64,000 nucleotides of DNA from Melghirimyces profundicolus (GTDB lineage: Bacteria > Bacillota > Bacilli > Thermoactinomycetales > DSM-45169). This document shows, piece after piece, positions 43,794 through 52,069 of the stretch; the first letter of the stretch is position 1; each line of letters begins with the position of its first letter. Location of the stretch: positions 62,001 through 126,000 of the forward strand of contig NZ_QBKR01000008.1 in the NCBI RefSeq assembly GCF_003054245.1. The letters run 5' to 3'. A program made the translations under genes and the position numbers. The notes under the pieces were generated by a model. It did not search any database. It saw only the letters and a program-made list of their open reading frames with translations, and was not told the DNA's origin.

Positions 43794-43821
43794 TTGCCAT
43801 TAATTTTCATTCTATTATAAT
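43794..43821 (+). promoter_or_regulatory. Sigma-A promoter of the M36 metalloprotease gene
   Basis: TTGCCA (43794-43799), 16-bp spacer, TATAAT (43816-43821), 58 bases before the start codon in a strongly AT-rich stretch. Confidence 0.7.
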
Positions 43822-43878
43822 ATTAACTGACACATATTTTAATTATGTTCAGTATTCATTCTGATGAGAGGTGATCCC

Positions 43879-46800
43879 GTGAAAAGATGGATCCCGTCCC
43901 TGTCGGTTCTGCTGGCTGTCGCCATGCTGGCCCTCGCCTTCGGGGAGCGGCCGGCCGTCCGGGCTTTCCAATCCATTGAGCCTTCCGGCGCCGAAGCGGC
44001 GGAAGGGGAACTGGACGTACGCAAGAAGCAGGAGAGGATTCAGCCGACCGACAAAATCAAAAACGCGCTGAAAGATCTCTCCCTCGAAGCGGGAAGCGGT
44101 CTGAGGGTGACCTGGAACCCTGCCTTCGGCACGCCTTCCTTTCTCTTCAAAAGCAAAGGTTACCTGTCCAAGCCGAAATCCGGTTCGGCGGAAGAAGTGG
44201 CACGGGGATGGCTGTCCGCCCACCGGGAACTGTTCGGATGGTCGGAGGCCGAAGTGGACAAGCTTCAGCTGGTGAGGGATTACGCCCTTCCCGGTACCGG
44301 CCTTCACCCCGTCACCTTCCAGCAAACCTTTGACGGCACCGCCGCCGCAGCGGGAGGCCGGGTCATCGTCGCCGTGGCCGAGGACGGGAAAGTCCTCTCC
44401 GTCTCCGCCAGCGCCCAACCCTCCGCCTCTCTGGAAGGAAGCTTCCAACTGAGCGCGGCGGACGCCCTGGACAAAGTGGCTTCTTCCCTCGCTCCCCAAG
44501 TGGATTTCACCCCGGGTGAATCCAAAGAAGAAAAGGGTTGGCACGTTTTTCCCGGAGGCAACTTCCCCGCCGGGCAGCGGGTGAAAAAAGCGGTCTTCCC
44601 CATGGGAAAAACCGTTCGCCCCGCCTGGCGGATTCTCTTCATCGGGAAACTGAATGAGGGATATGAGGTCCTGGTCGACGCGGAAACGGGGAAGTTCCTC
44701 TTCAAACGTTCCCTCGTCAACCACAGCGGACCCGAGGGGAGCGTGTTTGAAAACTTCCCCGGGGCTCCCGCCGGCGGGACCCAAGTCATTAAGTCCTTCC
44801 AAGGGGACCCCGACGCTTCCCCCAAAGGGTGGGTATCCCCCGTGGAGGGCGTGGACGGTCCGACCACCGCCGGCAACAACGCCGACTCCTACGCCAACTG
44901 GAGCAACTTTCTCGTTCCGGAGGGAACCGGGATCGTCCGGCCGGTCAACCCCCTCTCCCATTTCCATTACGGGTTTGCCGATGCCTGGCACCGCACCCAG
45001 TGTGAAGACACGCCGCCTTCCTACGCGGAGGACGTGAACAGTGCCACGACCAATCTGTTCTACCATCACAATCTGTTCCACGATCACCTCTATCACCTGG
45101 GTTGGACGGAACCGGCGGGCAACCTCCAAGTGGACAACTTCGGCAAAGGCGGCCTCGGAGGGGACCCGATTCTGGGTCTGGCCCAGGCCGGTGCGCTGAC
45201 CGGAGGGGAGCCCACTTACACGGGACGGGACAACGCCTATATGCTGACCCTCCCGGACGGAATCGCCTCTTGGAGCGGGATGTTCCTTTGGGAACCGATC
45301 CCGGGTGCCTTTGAAGGGAAATGCGTCGACGGCGACTACGATGCCGGCATCATCTACCACGAGTATTCCCACGCCCTTTCCAACCGCCTGGTGGCCGGGG
45401 GTGAATCCCTCAACAGTTTCCAGAGCGGTTCCATGGGAGAAGGCTGGGGCGACTGGCTGGGTGTCTCCTACCTGATGTCCCGCGGGCTCCAGGAGACATC
45501 CGTGGTCGGGGAGTATGTCACAGGAAACGCGGAAAGCGGCATCCGAAACTGGTCGCTTGCGGACAACCCCCTCGGCTTCGGTGACCTGGGATATGACATC
45601 ACCGGCCCCGAGGTCCACGCCGACGGCGAGATCTGGTCCGCCATCCTCTGGAAAATCCGGGAAGTGCTGGCGGCCAAATACGGGGAAGAAAAAGGCGCCC
45701 GGGTGGCGGAACAGCTGATTGTCGACGCCATGCCGATCTCCGCGCCCAACCCCTCCATGATCGACATGCGGGACGCGATCCTGGCGGCCGATGTGGACCG
45801 CCACCACGGAGACCACTTCCATGAGTTGTGGAAGGTCTTCGCTTCCCGCGGCCTCGGGGCCGGTGCCGCCGCCGACAGCGCCGACGACACCGATCCCCGT
45901 CCGGCCTTTGACCATCTGGACAGCAACCAGAACGGGCAGCTGGTCGGAAAGGTGATCAACGCTTCCACCGGCAAACCGGTGGAAGGAGCCCGTGTGATCG
46001 TGGGATCTTATGAAGCCCGGACCAGCCACGCCGCCAAAACCGGCACCCGGGGCGGCTTCGGAATCGACATGACCGAAGGCACCTATGACATCACGATCCA
46101 GGCCCGGGGATTCGGCTCCCGCACCCTGAAAGACATCCCCATCACCAAAGGGAAAACCCAATCCCTGAAGGTGAAGCTGAGTCCCAACTACGCCTCCCTG
46201 GCCAACGGCGCAAAGGTGATGTCCGTCACCAGCGAAGATGCGGCCCTGAAGGCGAAAAACGCCTTCGATGACACCGAGGCGACCGTCTGGGCGACCCAGG
46301 AAAAGGAAAGCGGTTTTGACGGGGAACACGTGGTCCTGAAACTGGCCGGCGACGAACCGGTAACGGTGAAAACCATCCAGGTCAGCGCATTCAAGGACAT
46401 CTCCAAGGCGCGATTTGCCGCCCTGAAGGATTTCACCCTGCAAGTGTCGGAAGACGGGATCGTTTGGAAAACGGTCCAACAGGGGACCTTTAAGGCCAGT
46501 AAACCTCGGCCGACGGCCCCCGAACTCCACTACCTTACCTGGGAGTTGAAGCAACCGGTGAAGGCCACCCACATCCGCTTCTTCGCCGACCATGCCCAGG
46601 ATGACTCCCTCGGGTATGCCCAGACCGCGGAGATCCAGGTGTTTGGCGACGGCCGGCAACCGGAGGTGGAACCCGCCCCTCTCCCCGATGAAGATCCCGT
46701 GGTGGAAGAAGGGACCGTCGAGGCGGGCAACCCCACCTCTGATACGGCGGGCGGCGTGACCCAGAATGATTTCGCTGCCTCCTGCAACCCCAACCCCGCC

Positions 46801-47064
46801 ACCGAAGGGTTGGACGGCTGGGTGATGGAAGTGCCCGAATCCTTCGGGGACGGCACCCACACCGTCTCCGCAACCGGCCCCGGCGAGGGCACGTACGACT
46901 TCGATCTCGCCTTCTACTCGGCCGACTGCCGGCTGCTGGGCACCAAAGCCTCCAGCGCGGCGGACGAGTCCGGCGTGATGCCGGGAGGTACCTGGTACGT
47001 GGTGGCCAACCTTTGGCTGGGTGCCCATGTCCCCGTCAAGATGACCGCACGCCCCGCGGAATGA
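43879..47064 (+). CDS. Large secreted M36 (fungalysin-like) metalloprotease
   Basis: A 1061-aa exported protease. Signal peptide at residues ~1-30, then a propeptide-like FTP/PepSY region to ~300. The M36 catalytic domain has the zinc motif IIYHEYSHALSNRL (His494, Glu495, His498) and a third ligand Glu521 in GEGWGDW. After it come a carboxypeptidase-regulatory-like beta domain (~686-760, GKVINASTGKPVEGARVIVG), an F5/8C-like domain (~775-920, FDDTEATVWATQEKESGFDG) and a C-terminal pre-peptidase-like domain (~940-1061). GTG 43879 follows GAGGTGATCCC. Such proteins are usually extracellular nutrient proteases; attachment domains suggest binding to a surface or substrate. Confidence 0.9.
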   Translation: MKRWIPSLSVLLAVAMLALAFGERPAVRAFQSIEPSGAEAAEGELDVRKKQERIQPTDKIKNALKDLSLEAGSGLRVTWNPAFGTPSFLFKSKGYLSKPKSGSAEEVARGWLSAHRELFGWSEAEVDKLQLVRDYALPGTGLHPVTFQQTFDGTAAAAGGRVIVAVAEDGKVLSVSASAQPSASLEGSFQLSAADALDKVASSLAPQVDFTPGESKEEKGWHVFPGGNFPAGQRVKKAVFPMGKTVRPAWRILFIGKLNEGYEVLVDAETGKFLFKRSLVNHSGPEGSVFENFPGAPAGGTQVIKSFQGDPDASPKGWVSPVEGVDGPTTAGNNADSYANWSNFLVPEGTGIVRPVNPLSHFHYGFADAWHRTQCEDTPPSYAEDVNSATTNLFYHHNLFHDHLYHLGWTEPAGNLQVDNFGKGGLGGDPILGLAQAGALTGGEPTYTGRDNAYMLTLPDGIASWSGMFLWEPIPGAFEGKCVDGDYDAGIIYHEYSHALSNRLVAGGESLNSFQSGSMGEGWGDWLGVSYLMSRGLQETSVVGEYVTGNAESGIRNWSLADNPLGFGDLGYDITGPEVHADGEIWSAILWKIREVLAAKYGEEKGARVAEQLIVDAMPISAPNPSMIDMRDAILAADVDRHHGDHFHELWKVFASRGLGAGAAADSADDTDPRPAFDHLDSNQNGQLVGKVINASTGKPVEGARVIVGSYEARTSHAAKTGTRGGFGIDMTEGTYDITIQARGFGSRTLKDIPITKGKTQSLKVKLSPNYASLANGAKVMSVTSEDAALKAKNAFDDTEATVWATQEKESGFDGEHVVLKLAGDEPVTVKTIQVSAFKDISKARFAALKDFTLQVSEDGIVWKTVQQGTFKASKPRPTAPELHYLTWELKQPVKATHIRFFADHAQDDSLGYAQTAEIQVFGDGRQPEVEPAPLPDEDPVVEEGTVEAGNPTSDTAGGVTQNDFAASCNPNPATEGLDGWVMEVPESFGDGTHTVSATGPGEGTYDFDLAFYSADCRLLGTKASSAADESGVMPGGTWYVVANLWLGAHVPVKMTARPAE

Positions 47065-47074
47065 ACGGCATTCA

Positions 47075-47110
47075 AAGAGCCGGAAGGATGATCCCTTCCG
47101 GCTCTTTTTT
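47075..47110 (+). terminator. Terminator of the M36 gene
   Basis: AGAGCCGGAAGG...CCTTCCGGCTCT stem followed by TTTT. Confidence 0.88.
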
Positions 47111-47113
47111 GTT

Positions 47114-47222
47114 TTACACCGGTTCCTGGCGGCTGTGATCGGCCATCAGCCAGCAATCCTCATATTTGCCTTCATGTAATTCATGTTGCGGTAAAAGACG
47201 TACTTTTTTCGAACCGCTGGGC
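47114..47222 (-). pseudogene. C-terminal remnant of an unidentified gene
   Basis: The minus-strand frame reads KKVRLLPQHELHEGKYEDCW then LMADHSRQEPV and stop; it has no start codon. Its upstream side meets a CTGGGCAGGACAGCAAAGTC fragment (47217-47236) shared with the dispersed repeat copies at 9100 and 39020. It looks like the tail of a gene cut by repeat-associated rearrangement. The protein family is not recognised. Confidence 0.35.
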
Positions 47223-47238
47223 AGGACAGCAAAGTCCA

Positions 47239-48126
47239 TTACCATCTTATGGCATGTTGATTTACCATTTGTAAAAATGCCTTAAGAGCTGGTGACAGCC
47301 ACTTATCTTTATGATAGGCCATTACCGTTGCCACGGAGTGGGGTTCTTTCCAGGGTATACCCGCCAATTTCCCTTCCTCAATCTCAGATTGAACCGCAAT
47401 GCGGGGCAGTAACGATATCCCCAAGCCGCACATGACACACTGTTTAATCGCTTCCACACTCCAGGACTCCACGGACGTTTTGGGAGCAATCCCATTCTTC
47501 TGTAAGTAATCCTCAAAGAGCATTCGATAACTGCATCCTTGCTCCGTATACAAAAAGGTTTCCTCCACGAGGGCCGGAAGTGTCGAAGTGGATATTTCCC
47601 GGAAACGGTGATCGGGAGGAGTAATGAGCACCATGGGTTCGTCCACCAATTTTTTGATTACCAAATCCGGATCTTTCCACTCACTTTCCAATAAGAACAC
47701 CAGATCGGTTTCCCCTGTACGCAAACGGCTCAGTGCTTCCCGATTAGGTGAAGGTTTCAACACCATTTCCACCTGCGGATACCGTTGTTTGTACTCATGA
47801 ATGACCGGTGGCAGTCGATAAACCGTTAAGGATTCGGGTGCCGCGATTGTCAAAGTTCCGGTGGGACACTCGTCATCTTCCCGGATTTCTTTTGCTTTCT
47901 CATAGAGCTTTAAAAATTGGATTGCGTAAGGTAAAAATCGGCGACCGGTTTCGGTAAGAATCGTTTTCTTTCCGAGTCGGTCAAATAAGGGGGACTCCAA
48001 CTCCTCTTCCAAGAGTTGAATATGACTGGTGATCGTGGACTGAGCATACCCCAAATGTTCAGCTGCTTTTCTGAATCCCCCTGCATCAACCACTGCCTTA
48101 AATGTTTTCAAGTGCCGAAGCTCCAT
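47239..48126 (-). CDS. LysR-family transcriptional regulator
   Basis: A 295-aa regulator of standard length. The N-terminal winged helix (MELRHLKTFKAVVDAGGFRK, AEHLGYAQSTITSHIQLLEE) is followed by the type 2 periplasmic-binding-like effector domain (TLTIAAPESLTVYRLPPVI). The start follows GAGGGGGG. It is divergent from a small-protein/oxidoreductase operon, the usual LysR layout, with a palindromic site between them. Confidence 0.93.
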   Translation of the reverse strand: MELRHLKTFKAVVDAGGFRKAAEHLGYAQSTITSHIQLLEEELESPLFDRLGKKTILTETGRRFLPYAIQFLKLYEKAKEIREDDECPTGTLTIAAPESLTVYRLPPVIHEYKQRYPQVEMVLKPSPNREALSRLRTGETDLVFLLESEWKDPDLVIKKLVDEPMVLITPPDHRFREISTSTLPALVEETFLYTEQGCSYRMLFEDYLQKNGIAPKTSVESWSVEAIKQCVMCGLGISLLPRIAVQSEIEEGKLAGIPWKEPHSVATVMAYHKDKWLSPALKAFLQMVNQHAIRW

Positions 48127-48176
48127 TCTTTACCCCCCTCTTGTTTGGTTTTCTTGAGTATATCACGAAAACCGAT

Positions 48177-48192
48177 CAATACGTTCGTATTG
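48177..48192. promoter_or_regulatory. Palindromic operator candidate for the LysR regulator
   Basis: CAATACGTTCGTATTG is a perfect 7-2-7 inverted repeat containing the T-N11-A geometry of LysR boxes (AATACGTTCGTATT). It lies 51 bases upstream of the lysR start and overlaps an AT-rich promoter region (CTATTTTATAAAT) for the divergent operon. Confidence 0.6.
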
Positions 48193-48278
48193 TTCTATTT
48201 TATAAATCATGGTCAAGAAGATACAATGAATATATAAAAGCAACAGCAAAGGATATTGTTGTTATCAGAGGTGAAGAG

Positions 48279-48518
48279 ATGTTTGGCTTCATGGAAGAGA
48301 TGTCAAGAACACGCCGGGAAGAGATTCGGAGAGAATACCGGGAAACCAACCGGGGGCACCGGTTTCGATTCATTCGTAACCTTTGGAAACGGCTCCAAAA
48401 ACCTGAACATATGAGTCAAGGGGAAGCTGGCTGTCCGGTACACCATTGTTGCGTTAAGCCTCAGATTTCACTTAATAAGGCGGATTGCCTCTGGAATGTG
48501 AAACCCGATAGGAGATGA
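48279..48518 (+). CDS. Hypothetical small basic protein, 79 aa
   Basis: ATG 48279 follows CAGAGGTG. The first half is strongly charged and helical (EEMSRTRREEIRREYRETNR, GHRFRFIRNLWKRLQK); the second half carries four cysteines (CPVHHCC, then C). I do not recognise it. It sits six bases before the NAD(P)H oxidoreductase gene and is presumably co-transcribed. Confidence 0.6.
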   Translation: MFGFMEEMSRTRREEIRREYRETNRGHRFRFIRNLWKRLQKPEHMSQGEAGCPVHHCCVKPQISLNKADCLWNVKPDRR

Positions 48519-48524
48519 TATTTT

Positions 48525-49088
48525 ATGGGGATCGCAGTGCTGTACGGAAGTTCCCGTAAAAACGGAAATTCGGAACGGTTGGCGAGATTATTGGTCAGAG
48601 GATTCGATGCGGATCATATTTATTTGACCCACTACCGGATTGAACCCATTGTCGATTACAGGCATGTGGAGCCGGGCCCGTATCCGGACGATGATTACCG
48701 AAAACTGATGAACCGCGTTCTGAAGCAGGACACCCTTGTGTTCGCGACTGCGATCTACTGGTACGGTCTGCCGGGTCGTTTGAAACTCTTCATTGACCGC
48801 TGGTCCCAATCCTTGCGGGAGAACCGGGGGGATTTTCTCGCCAAACTGTCCGGCAAGCAGGCTTATGTCATTGCTGTAGGGGATGACGAACCACATGTGA
48901 AGGGACAGCCATTAATCCAACAATTCCAATATATTTTCGATTTTGTCGGAATTAGATTCGCAGGCCATGTAATCGGAACGGGAAACAGGCCCGAAGATAT
49001 TGAGCAGGATGCCGAGGCACTTTCCGCCATTCAGACCATCAGGTTCAAACTTAGCGCTGACGGTGACAGTTCTATGAAAGAACCTTGA
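48525..49088 (+). CDS. Flavodoxin-fold NAD(P)H-dependent oxidoreductase
   Basis: A 187-aa protein. VLYGSSRKNGNSERLARLLV is the FMN phosphate-binding loop of the NADPH-dependent FMN reductase/NQO family, and FATAIYWYGLPGRLKLFIDR is the second conserved block. It should reduce quinones, flavin or a related electrophile. The start follows AGGAGATGAT. The divergent LysR gene and an intervening palindrome suggest induction by the LysR regulator. Confidence 0.88.
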   Translation: MGIAVLYGSSRKNGNSERLARLLVRGFDADHIYLTHYRIEPIVDYRHVEPGPYPDDDYRKLMNRVLKQDTLVFATAIYWYGLPGRLKLFIDRWSQSLRENRGDFLAKLSGKQAYVIAVGDDEPHVKGQPLIQQFQYIFDFVGIRFAGHVIGTGNRPEDIEQDAEALSAIQTIRFKLSADGDSSMKEP

Positions 49089-49102
49089 AAGGAGTGTAGC
49101 CC

Positions 49103-49273
49103 GTGAGAAAGTGGGTGCAAGTCTTTGGATCAGTATGGAAAACGTTAGATGAAGGCTATCCCCATTATGCAAAACGACAAATCGCTTGTGCTGTACCGCC
49201 GCCTGGCTACGAAACCCCTTTCAGAGAAAAAGGGGAAGAATACGTAAATCTGGGACCCTCGATTCACTTTTGA
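49103..49273 (+). CDS. Small hypothetical protein, 56 aa
   Basis: GTG 49103 follows GAAAGGAG with eight-base spacing, 14 bases after the oxidoreductase stop. The product (MRKWVQVFGSVWKTLDEGYP, HYAKRQIACAVPPPGY) has no signal or membrane helix. Its ribosome site and short gap to the upstream gene suggest a real gene or a truncated third member of the operon. Family not recognised. Confidence 0.5.
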   Translation: MRKWVQVFGSVWKTLDEGYPHYAKRQIACAVPPPGYETPFREKGEEYVNLGPSIHF

Positions 49274-50089
49274 ATACCATGTTTGTTCAGGGGACAATAT
49301 CGGTGCCGAATATATGTAATTTTCTCGCAAATTTTAACCAGTCTGTGGTAATCAGATTATTGGTAGTTTCTTCCTTGGCAGAGTGTTATAATGCTCAAAT
49401 AATGGCTTGGGGCAGGCGGTAACTCCCTTGTGAATGGGGCGGCCTTTGCTGACTTCTATCTGGTTCAAAAGTGATGCTTGAAATTTGGCGTTTAATCGAA
49501 GAACGGATCTCCCAGAAGAAAAGGCATACGCCCCCGGCCCTTTCGCTCAGTTGGGGGCTTCTGCGTCCTCAATGCAACCAACCTTCGCCAATCGTCGCGG
49601 TACATCGACCGTCGGGGGTGCCACCCCGGCGGTCTTTGTTATTCTGTGTGCATCGTACCCAAATTCATTTGGACCTGTAAACCAACCACCTTGGGAGAAA
49701 CAACCGCAGGATATTTGTCCCACGTGCGCCGACCTTCAAAAGAAAAGATCACTTTTGTTTCAGTGTACCTTTTGGTTCTGAGACGAAGCTTCGTCACGAT
49801 TCGGGAATCCTTCTTCCCGGGAAAAATAAGCCCGGTGCAGGGTTGAGGCTTGGACAGAAACGACAGGCGAGTCATCCGGGGAAAGGGAATCCTTCCCGGA
49901 GGGGGAAAAAGTTTTGCTTTCCACAAACCATGATATAATGAAATCGGTTTCCTTAAGGACATCATAACGGAAAACCGGCTCCGAAAGCAGCTTCGGGGTT
50001 CTTATTCGTGTCCTGATCCCTATCCATCGGCATAACCGAAGCGTCCAAAACGGAAACCGGGAATCCAATCAGTCTGTGAGGGATGAAGG
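49274..50089 (+). other. Long intergenic region with hairpins and the proline dehydrogenase promoter
   Basis: 816 bases with no convincing gene. A TATAAT (49387-49392) lacks a clear -35. A GCCCCCGG...TTGGGGGC hairpin (~49530-49560) and a strong GACCGTCGGGG-TGCC-CCCCGGCGGTC hairpin (~49607-49635) followed by TTTGTTATT suggest the end of a short transcript, perhaps a small RNA or a decayed gene. A promoter for proline dehydrogenase is likely at 49912-49939 (TTTTGC, 16 bp, TATAAT with upstream TGA), which leaves a ~140-base 5' UTR. Confidence 0.4.
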
Positions 50090-51010
50090 ATGTCTATCGC
50101 ACGAAAAGCTGTTCTGACCGTCACCGCCAACCCCCTGGTGACAAAGCTGGTCTCCAAGTACGGGATGAAGCTGGGTGCTTCCCGCTTTGTCGCCGGGGAG
50201 AACATGGCCGACACCATCCGCAAGGTAAAGGAACTGAACCGGGAAGGGCTGGTGGTCACCCTGGACCTCCTCGGTGAAAGCGTCACCACCCGGGACGAAG
50301 CCACCGCCGCAACCCAGGCAGCCGTCGATTCCTTCGAGGTCATCCGGGAGGAAGGGGTCGACTCCAACGTCTCCGTCAAGCTGACCCAGCTGGGATTGGA
50401 TATCGACTTTGATTTCTGCCTGGAAAACATGGACCGGATCGCTGCCAAAGCGAAGGAAACGGACAATTTCGTCCGGATTGACATGGAGGACTCCCCCCGG
50501 GTCGAGGCCACCATGGAGATTTTTAAAAAGCTCCTCGCCAAGTACGGCAAGAAACACATCGGCCTGGTGATCCAGTCCTACCTGTACCGTTCCGAAAAAG
50601 ATGTGGAAGAGCTGGGTGAGCTGGGGGCCAACCTGCGAATTGTCAAAGGGGCCTATAAGGAGCCCAAAGACGTGGCCTATCCCGACAAAAAAGACGTGGA
50701 TGAAAATTATCTCCGCCTGGTGGAAACCCATCTCAAAAACGGCTGCTACACCGCGGTTGCCACTCATGACGAAAATATTATTCAATGGACGAAGAACTTC
50801 GTCCAAGAGCACAACATCCCCAACGATCAATTTGAATTTCAGATGCTCTTCGGAATCCGGGAAACCCGGCAGCGGGAACTTGCCAAGGAAGGCTACAAAG
50901 TGAGGGTCTACACTCCTTACGGCAAGGACTGGTACCCTTACTTCAGCCGTCGGATCGCAGAACGCCCCGCCAATGCCCTCTTTGTGCTGAAAAGTCTCTT
51001 CCAAAAGTGA
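50090..51010 (+). CDS. Proline dehydrogenase
   Basis: A 306-aa FAD-dependent TIM-barrel enzyme that oxidises proline to pyrroline-5-carboxylate. Diagnostic segments are NVSVKLTQLGLDID, VRIDMEDSPR, GLVIQSYLYRSEKD, LRIVKGAYKEP and the C-terminal RVYTPYGKDWYPYFSRRIAE (substrate-binding arginines). The length matches monofunctional Bacillus enzymes rather than PutA. The start follows GAGGGATGAAGG. No P5C dehydrogenase gene is adjacent. Confidence 0.95.
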   Translation: MSIARKAVLTVTANPLVTKLVSKYGMKLGASRFVAGENMADTIRKVKELNREGLVVTLDLLGESVTTRDEATAATQAAVDSFEVIREEGVDSNVSVKLTQLGLDIDFDFCLENMDRIAAKAKETDNFVRIDMEDSPRVEATMEIFKKLLAKYGKKHIGLVIQSYLYRSEKDVEELGELGANLRIVKGAYKEPKDVAYPDKKDVDENYLRLVETHLKNGCYTAVATHDENIIQWTKNFVQEHNIPNDQFEFQMLFGIRETRQRELAKEGYKVRVYTPYGKDWYPYFSRRIAERPANALFVLKSLFQK

Positions 51011-51025
51011 GCGCTTCAACACCGC

Positions 51026-51053
51026 AATGGAGCCATGAGGCTCCATTTTCATT
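51026..51053 (+). terminator. Terminator of the proline dehydrogenase gene
   Basis: AATGGAGCC-ATGA-GGCTCCATT stem followed by TTCATTT. Confidence 0.8.
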
Positions 51054-51194
51054 TCTTCGGTCCGTCGTTCAACGGGTTTTCCCACGACAACTTTGAAACA
51101 ATCCCATCGACAAACTGATAAAATGGAACCAGCTTGAAATTCTTGGCTTGGAACTCTCAGACAGGACACTCGGGAGTAGAGAGGGGACTGCATC

Positions 51195-51947
51195 ATGTCT
51201 GTCGCGTTGATCACCGGCGCTTCCTCCGGCATCGGGGAAGCCTTCGCCCGGCTTCTGTCCGGAAAAGGGTATCACGTGGTGTTGGTGGCCCGGCGGAAAG
51301 ACCGCCTTTCGCAATTGGCCGATGAGTTGGATGGAAAAGGAGGAACGGCCGAGGTGCTCCCGGCCGATCTGGTTGAGGAAGAAGGCGTGGAAGAGATTCG
51401 GAAACACATCCGCAACCACCGGGTCGATCTCCTCGTCAACAACGCCGGTTTCGGTCTTTACGGGCCGGTGACGGAAACCCTGGACACCCGCGAACAGGAG
51501 ATGATCCGGCTCAATGTGAGCGCCCTCGTTTCCCTTACCCGGGCCGTCCTGCCGCAGATGGTGAAACGCAACTCCGGGGGCATCATCCAGGTGGCCTCCA
51601 CCGCTTCTTTCCTGCCCACCCCCTACATGGCGGGCTACGGTGCCACCAAGGCTTTTGTCCTCCATTACAGCGAAGCCCTGACCGCCGAGCTGAAGGGAAC
51701 CGGTGTCAAAGTCACCGCCGTCTGTCCGGGAAGTACGGTAAGCGAATTCGCCGAACGCACCGGAATCCGGCAAAAGTTTCCCATGTCCGCTGAAAAAGTG
51801 GCCGAACTGGGGTTAAAAGCCTGGGAAAAGGGACAACCGGTGGTCGTCACCGGTTCGGGCAACAAAGCAGCCGCCTCCCTCCCCCGTTTCCTCCCCCGCT
51901 CTTGGATGGCCCGTCTCGTCGCACGCGCATTCCGGGACCGGACGTGA
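51195..51947 (+). CDS. Short-chain dehydrogenase/reductase
   Basis: A 250-aa classical SDR. The cofactor motif is LITGASSGIGEAFA, NNAG is present in LLVNNAGFGLYG, the catalytic triad is Ser in QVASTASFLP with Tyr-xxx-Lys in YGATKAF. RRKDR after strand 2 suggests NADP(H) preference. The start follows AGAGGGG. Substrate unknown; similar proteins are annotated DltE-like or ketoacyl-reductase-like. Confidence 0.93.
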   Translation: MSVALITGASSGIGEAFARLLSGKGYHVVLVARRKDRLSQLADELDGKGGTAEVLPADLVEEEGVEEIRKHIRNHRVDLLVNNAGFGLYGPVTETLDTREQEMIRLNVSALVSLTRAVLPQMVKRNSGGIIQVASTASFLPTPYMAGYGATKAFVLHYSEALTAELKGTGVKVTAVCPGSTVSEFAERTGIRQKFPMSAEKVAELGLKAWEKGQPVVVTGSGNKAAASLPRFLPRSWMARLVARAFRDRT

Positions 51948-51991
51948 TTCCCCTGTCCCCGCATCCCATGGCCAATCGGTTCCGGGATCAC

Positions 51992-52062
51992 CAGAAGCGT
52001 TGTGAAGAAGTGAACGGCAGCATTTCCCCGAAGCCGCTCCGGTTGCTGGATATTCGTTCGTT
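51992..52062. repeat. Dispersed intergenic repeat, copy G (partial)
   Basis: AGAAGCGTTGTGAAGAAGTG, AACGGCAGCATTTCCCCGAA and CCGCTCCGGTTGCTG follow the left half of the long copies, including the intact GAAGCGTTGTGA terminal repeat. The right half is missing. It lies between two convergent genes. Confidence 0.7.
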
Positions 52063-52069
52063 CTGACAT

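Noticed and set aside
43849-47028. Minus-strand open frame of 1059 codons opposite the M36 protease gene
   Set aside because: It is the exact antisense of a gene with clear catalytic motifs; GC-rich codon bias on the sense strand keeps the antisense frame open. The translation is Gly/His/Phe-rich and shows no family pattern.
47217-47236. Isolated CTGGGCAGGACAGCAAAGTC fragment
   Set aside because: Too short to be counted as a full repeat copy, although it matches internal sequence of copies B and E; mentioned only with the adjacent gene remnant.
49639-49965. Minus-strand frame of ~108 codons upstream of proline dehydrogenase
   Set aside because: No ribosome site, no family pattern, and it spans the likely promoter of proline dehydrogenase.
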